Positions 58,523 to 62,000 of a stretch of 62,000 bases of DNA are shown here, in pieces; position 1 is the first letter of the stretch, and each line of letters opens with the position of its first letter. Both the position numbers and the translations under genes were made by a program. The stretch covers positions 104,062 to 166,061 of the forward strand of contig NMRA01000255.1 in the NCBI GenBank assembly GCA_002633005.1, written 5' to 3'. The DNA comes from Phoronis australis. Its lineage: Eukaryota > Phoronida > Phoronidae. The notes below the pieces were generated by a model. The model made no database searches and had not been told where the DNA came from. It saw only the letters and a list, made by a program, of their open reading frames with translations.

Positions 58523-59830
58523 ATGGAAAGAAAGCTTATCTGTGATATTCTTTTTCGAAGAACAGACCCCAATTTTGTACATGATTACATCAGGTACTTC
58601 AGCGTCGACTTGGAGAAGCAATGCAGCCCTGACAACTTCTTAAAAGATGCCTTCCAGCCAGAAAACCGTGGATACCGCGGTTTCATTGATTTCCGAGAAG
58701 CTTACACTTACACCCCCGATGAAACTGTGTATGGAAAGATTAGATTGGAACTTAACAAGGCGTCGCCAGTTTTCAAGTTGGATCTCAAAATAAAGGGCGT
58801 AATCTGTGTTTTGAGTGGCGGTTGGCACTCCACAGAGTCAGATTGGAAAGAAGAGATCATTTTTGAAAATACAACCATATTTATTGACCACGAATCTGGT
58901 AAGGAGCCCGTACTGTCTCATGGTGAACACATGTTTGACTTTAAATGTGATCTTCCAAATGATACAGTCGGATGTTTGGCATACGCAGGAAAAGATGGAC
59001 AGGAAGCCTATGTGGTATTTTATGCTGAGACATCCATTTATTTTTCTGACCACATAGAACCAATCAAATCAGAGTGTTTTATTCCTGTGCAGCGTAGATT
59101 CTGGATAACTGATCCGAAGCTTGAATTTCACATGAACAAGGAAAACACAGATAAAAAGCAAGCCAAATTCATGCTTGGTTTTAGTGGAACTTTAGATGTG
59201 CAGTTGTCTTTAAAGCAGGGTTTCTTCATTACATCTGGCCATGATCTGTTAGTAGACATTCACATTGATAATAAAAGTCGACATGTCGTCGACCAATTGT
59301 CTTGCTCGTTCTATCAAGTGGTGCGTTTTTTTGTACGCTCCTCTGAGGTCCTGAAAGTCCAACGAAAATTAGCTCTGCTGCAAATCCCTGTGAAAATTGA
59401 TCACGGTCAAGAAGAGGATTTGTGTGATGTTCGGATTCATACTGATCCGACTCTTGAGCCTGCAATCAGTAAGAGTATAAGCAAGAAAGCTGCTCTACAT
59501 GTAGTTCTGGGATATGCGGTCGTTGCGGAGGTAGGAATTTCTTCACAGCCCTCCAGCAAGGTACACGTACAAGTTCCTGTTTTGCTGTGTTCTCCTACGC
59601 AGTCAGACCTCGGTGATTGGGAGACGGCAAGAGCTCTGCACAGACGCAAGGACGGAGCCGTAGACGGGAACACAGAAGTGATGCGATATGAGTTTAAGCC
59701 TGACAGTGATCATGCATTGTGGAAAGTTAAAACGGCCACAGATATTCTAATGGAGCCTTATGTGGGTGCCCTGGTATTGGCACAGATGAAGTTAAAAGAA
59801 CTGGATGTCTCCTCTGAAGCATCGGATTAG
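58523..59830 (+). CDS. Arrestin-fold protein (alpha-arrestin-like), coding region in one exon
   Basis: 435 residues from the ATG at 58523 to the stop at 59830. The first lobe (about 45-195) has GYRGFIDF, then YTYTPDETVYGKIRLEL, the arrestin N-domain strand and turn, and an AYVVFYAETSIYF strand. The second lobe (about 200-365) has FSGTLDVQLSLKQGFFITSG and LLVDIHIDNKSR, the arrestin C-domain pattern. No PPxY motif for HECT ligases was found, and no clathrin box was noticed. Arrestins act as adaptors in receptor and cargo trafficking; the partner is unknown. The frame stays open upstream to an earlier ATG at 58469, but a strong acceptor (ttttttttccag, ending 58508) suggests a 5' UTR intron and start at 58523. 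The lack of coding introns contrasts with its neighbours and could mean a retrocopy or intron loss. A divergent member; subfamily not resolved. Confidence 0.85.
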   Translation: MERKLICDILFRRTDPNFVHDYIRYFSVDLEKQCSPDNFLKDAFQPENRGYRGFIDFREAYTYTPDETVYGKIRLELNKASPVFKLDLKIKGVICVLSGGWHSTESDWKEEIIFENTTIFIDHESGKEPVLSHGEHMFDFKCDLPNDTVGCLAYAGKDGQEAYVVFYAETSIYFSDHIEPIKSECFIPVQRRFWITDPKLEFHMNKENTDKKQAKFMLGFSGTLDVQLSLKQGFFITSGHDLLVDIHIDNKSRHVVDQLSCSFYQVVRFFVRSSEVLKVQRKLALLQIPVKIDHGQEEDLCDVRIHTDPTLEPAISKSISKKAALHVVLGYAVVAEVGISSQPSSKVHVQVPVLLCSPTQSDLGDWETARALHRRKDGAVDGNTEVMRYEFKPDSDHALWKVKTATDILMEPYVGALVLAQMKLKELDVSSEASD

Positions 59831-60370
59831 TGGAATATTACACCTCTTCAGAATAACACTTGGCAGTGCGTTTAATTTTAGAAACAAAAAGTGAAAGGGT
59901 GTACATTAACCAGAATTTTCACTAAACATGGTTCTTCGTTAGTGAAATTTCTTCAAATTGGAGGTGAGCATCAAGTCTAATGTGGGTGTTAACACGGATG
60001 GATACAGTTATTGGCAGTTATGCTCAGAATTGTTACTCAAGGCCAACATGTGCGGTTGATCCTTGGGCCCTTTTTATGAAACTCTTCTTGTTTCTTACTC
60101 ACTAGTAGATCTTTTAGCAGCTTGATAGCCAGTATTAATACAGCAGCAGGTTCAAGAACAGAATGGTCTGCATGATGCACTTTCTGAGAACTGATGTAGT
60201 GATAAGTATGTTGGATGCATTGTGGTAAAATTTCACCAATTTTTGACAAAAATAATTGACATGGTTGGCCTTTTTCAATTTTTCAAGGGTTTGCAACGTT
60301 ATTGTGAATGCCCACAGTTTCTCAAAAAACCTCTGCTGGTAACTGTAGTATAAAGCTATGTGTTTTGAAA

Positions 60371-60376
60371 AATAAA
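60371..60376 (+). terminator. Candidate poly(A) signal of the arrestin-like gene
   Basis: AATAAA about 540 bp after the stop codon, followed within 40 bp by GT-rich sequence (tcatttgttggcc, gtgtcaatgggtgggg). First canonical hexamer seen downstream. Confidence 0.5.
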
Positions 60377-61933
60377 TTCATTTGTTGGCCATATTGTGTC
60401 AATGGGTGGGGTGAGGTTTTACCATTGTGATAGTGTTCAAATGACTGTAGGGACTTTCTTCTCATCGAAATTCATCAAATACCGAAGCGAGACATATTGG
60501 AAGTGTTATTTTTACCTCGTTTTCCTTGAAGGGTTTTCATGGCAGCTGAAATTGACAAAGCTTGGGAAATTTCAGGAAATTCTGTGAATGTTTGGAAAAT
60601 TATAGTTTCAGTAGATGAGCAATCGGTTATCGTGAGAGTAGACGACCAACTATAGTGTCTAGCAAGTTAAATTTTGTGAGGTGATGTGGAGATGTTGGAT
60701 AGTTGTGTTGTAAATATATGACACCTTTGTAGGGGAAAGTTTTTGCTCTTTAACAATGTACTGCAGTATGGTAACTTGTACATGTGTCTGTGGATGTCAG
60801 AATTTTTAGTTATTAGTTGAGGTTAAATGTCTTGTGTAAAATATTTATAGTAATTTAAGATCTGTGATGCATTCATGAAACAATCTCGTTTTGAAAATTG
60901 TTGTCAAGTAAGTCATGGGAGTCATAAGCATGCCTGGAGCTGCCAGTAAAATTTCATCAACGTGCATGGCTAAGGGACAGTTCACCATTTACTACGTAAG
61001 CAACACTGCGTACTAGTCGCCAACCGACTAGAGCGACGTCTTTCGTGAAAATGGACAGTTCACAATTATTGCTCTTTTCACGAGCGTACTAACCCTACGT
61101 TTTTGAGGAGTGCGAGCTTGGTGTTAGGATTGGGTTTTGATGTGATGAAAATGACTATGTCAAACAACAGAAGTCAATGTTTTTAATTACTATTTCTCAT
61201 TATGAAGTTGACGAAATAACCACTTGCCAATATCCAATCATGCAGAAACAAAGTACAAGAATTAAGTTTTAAAATCTTTTATTTTATATCAGGTCAATGT
61301 TCAAATCAACACTGGCATTCAACTTTGAAGCAAACTGGTACAGCTTGTAAATTCATCCCTATTTTTATTCGATTTTGTGGGAGGGGAAACAGCGTATTTG
61401 ATACAATCTTGAAAATGGGGATAATTGTGAACGGTTCCTAACTTGTATCGGTTTTCATTATGCCGAATTTTGGAGAATTATCCATTTCAAGGGATATATT
61501 GTATAGCTATAAATTTTCATCCATTGTGTGACCCGGCCGAATTAAGCTTGTATTGTTTGATAGCGCTAATTTTTGTATAATGTTCGTGACTGAGGTTTCA
61601 AACGTGAAACTTCACAAAAAATGAAATTTTCACCGTTTTCTAAGCCAAATGCGGTGCGTTATTTACAATTCACTAAAAATGTAAGAATTGGATCATCTTT
61701 TACCAACTTGTCTGTCTTGACCAGAATACCTCAAGCTGTGCATGGCTTTCGTGAAGGTGTTCAGTTTTAAGTTGATATTCAGTTAACAAGAAACCAATAA
61801 CCTTGAAAGTTTAATATTAAATGATCATGTTTCAATCAAAACTAGGACTAAATAATCTGCACGGTTTATCAAAACTGGCTTACTTTCACAGTGCTTTGTT
61901 GGTTTTCACGTGGACATCTGTACCTTACATTCT
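60377..61933. other. Downstream DNA, nothing recognised
   Basis: AT-rich, with only short open frames. A small imperfect stem near 60960-61100 pairs words such as ggacagttcac (twice, direct) and cgtactag/ctagtcg. No RNA gene recognised. Confidence 0.4.
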
Positions 61934-62000
61934 TTAAAAGGATGCCAAAGCGAATCTCCCATCAAGTTCTCGGAAACAAAAAATGATCCGTTACCCTTGA
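61934..62000 (+). mobile_element. TTAA-flanked MITE (family 2, copy 4), cut by the window end
   Basis: TTAA|AAGGATGCCAAAGC at 61934, then catcaagttctcggaaa, which resembles catccagttccctgaaa in copy 1 at the same distance from the end. The right end lies outside the window. Confidence 0.65.

Overview
This window is nuclear DNA from an invertebrate animal. It is AT-rich, its genes are split by long spliceosomal introns (GT..AG), and it carries remnants of several animal transposon groups: Penelope-like, Ty3/gypsy-like, pogo/Tigger-like, THAP-type and many small inverted-repeat elements. Intron positions of three genes match those I recall for the human orthologues, so the lineage has kept its introns. 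I cannot separate hemichordate, echinoderm, cephalochordate, lophotrochozoan or anthozoan from the sequence alone.

Layout. (1) 2346-24067 (+): a sugar transporter of the SLC2A/GLUT family, ten visible coding exons that join in frame to 532 residues; only the extreme N-terminal exon is missing. Its introns hold a hairpin cluster (4201-4620), a Penelope-like fragment (5560-6660), three copies of a CAGxGGCGGAT-type MITE and a THAP-bearing foldback element (18619-20110). (2) 24.1-33.3 kb: gene-poor, with TTAA-flanked MITEs, a pogo/Tigger deletion derivative (27911-29230) and a gypsy-type Gag remnant (30286-31196). (3) 33407-38254 (-): TMEM222, six exons, 183 residues. (4) 38593-49767 (+): a TCF19-like FHA-PHD nuclear protein, eight exons, 397 residues. 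Its start codon is 338 bp from that of TMEM222, head to head, so the two very probably share a bidirectional promoter. (5) 49.8-58.4 kb: TCF19 3' region, a 1.2-kb TTAA element, a possible promoter/5' exon near 55.1-55.6 kb and a 1-kb foldback element. (6) 58523-59830 (+): an arrestin-fold protein whose coding region is a single exon. The end of the window (61934) cuts into a fourth TTAA MITE.

The genes do not form a pathway: a membrane sugar carrier, a small conserved membrane protein, a chromatin reader and an arrestin-like adaptor. Only the TMEM222/TCF19 pair shows an arrangement suggesting shared regulation. All three multi-exon models were assembled by hand from splice sites, reading phase and conserved motifs. 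I found no clear new biological system. The strongest candidates for a second look are the cluster of short hairpins in a transporter intron, the foldback element with a THAP start codon in both arms, and the intron-free divergent arrestin gene.
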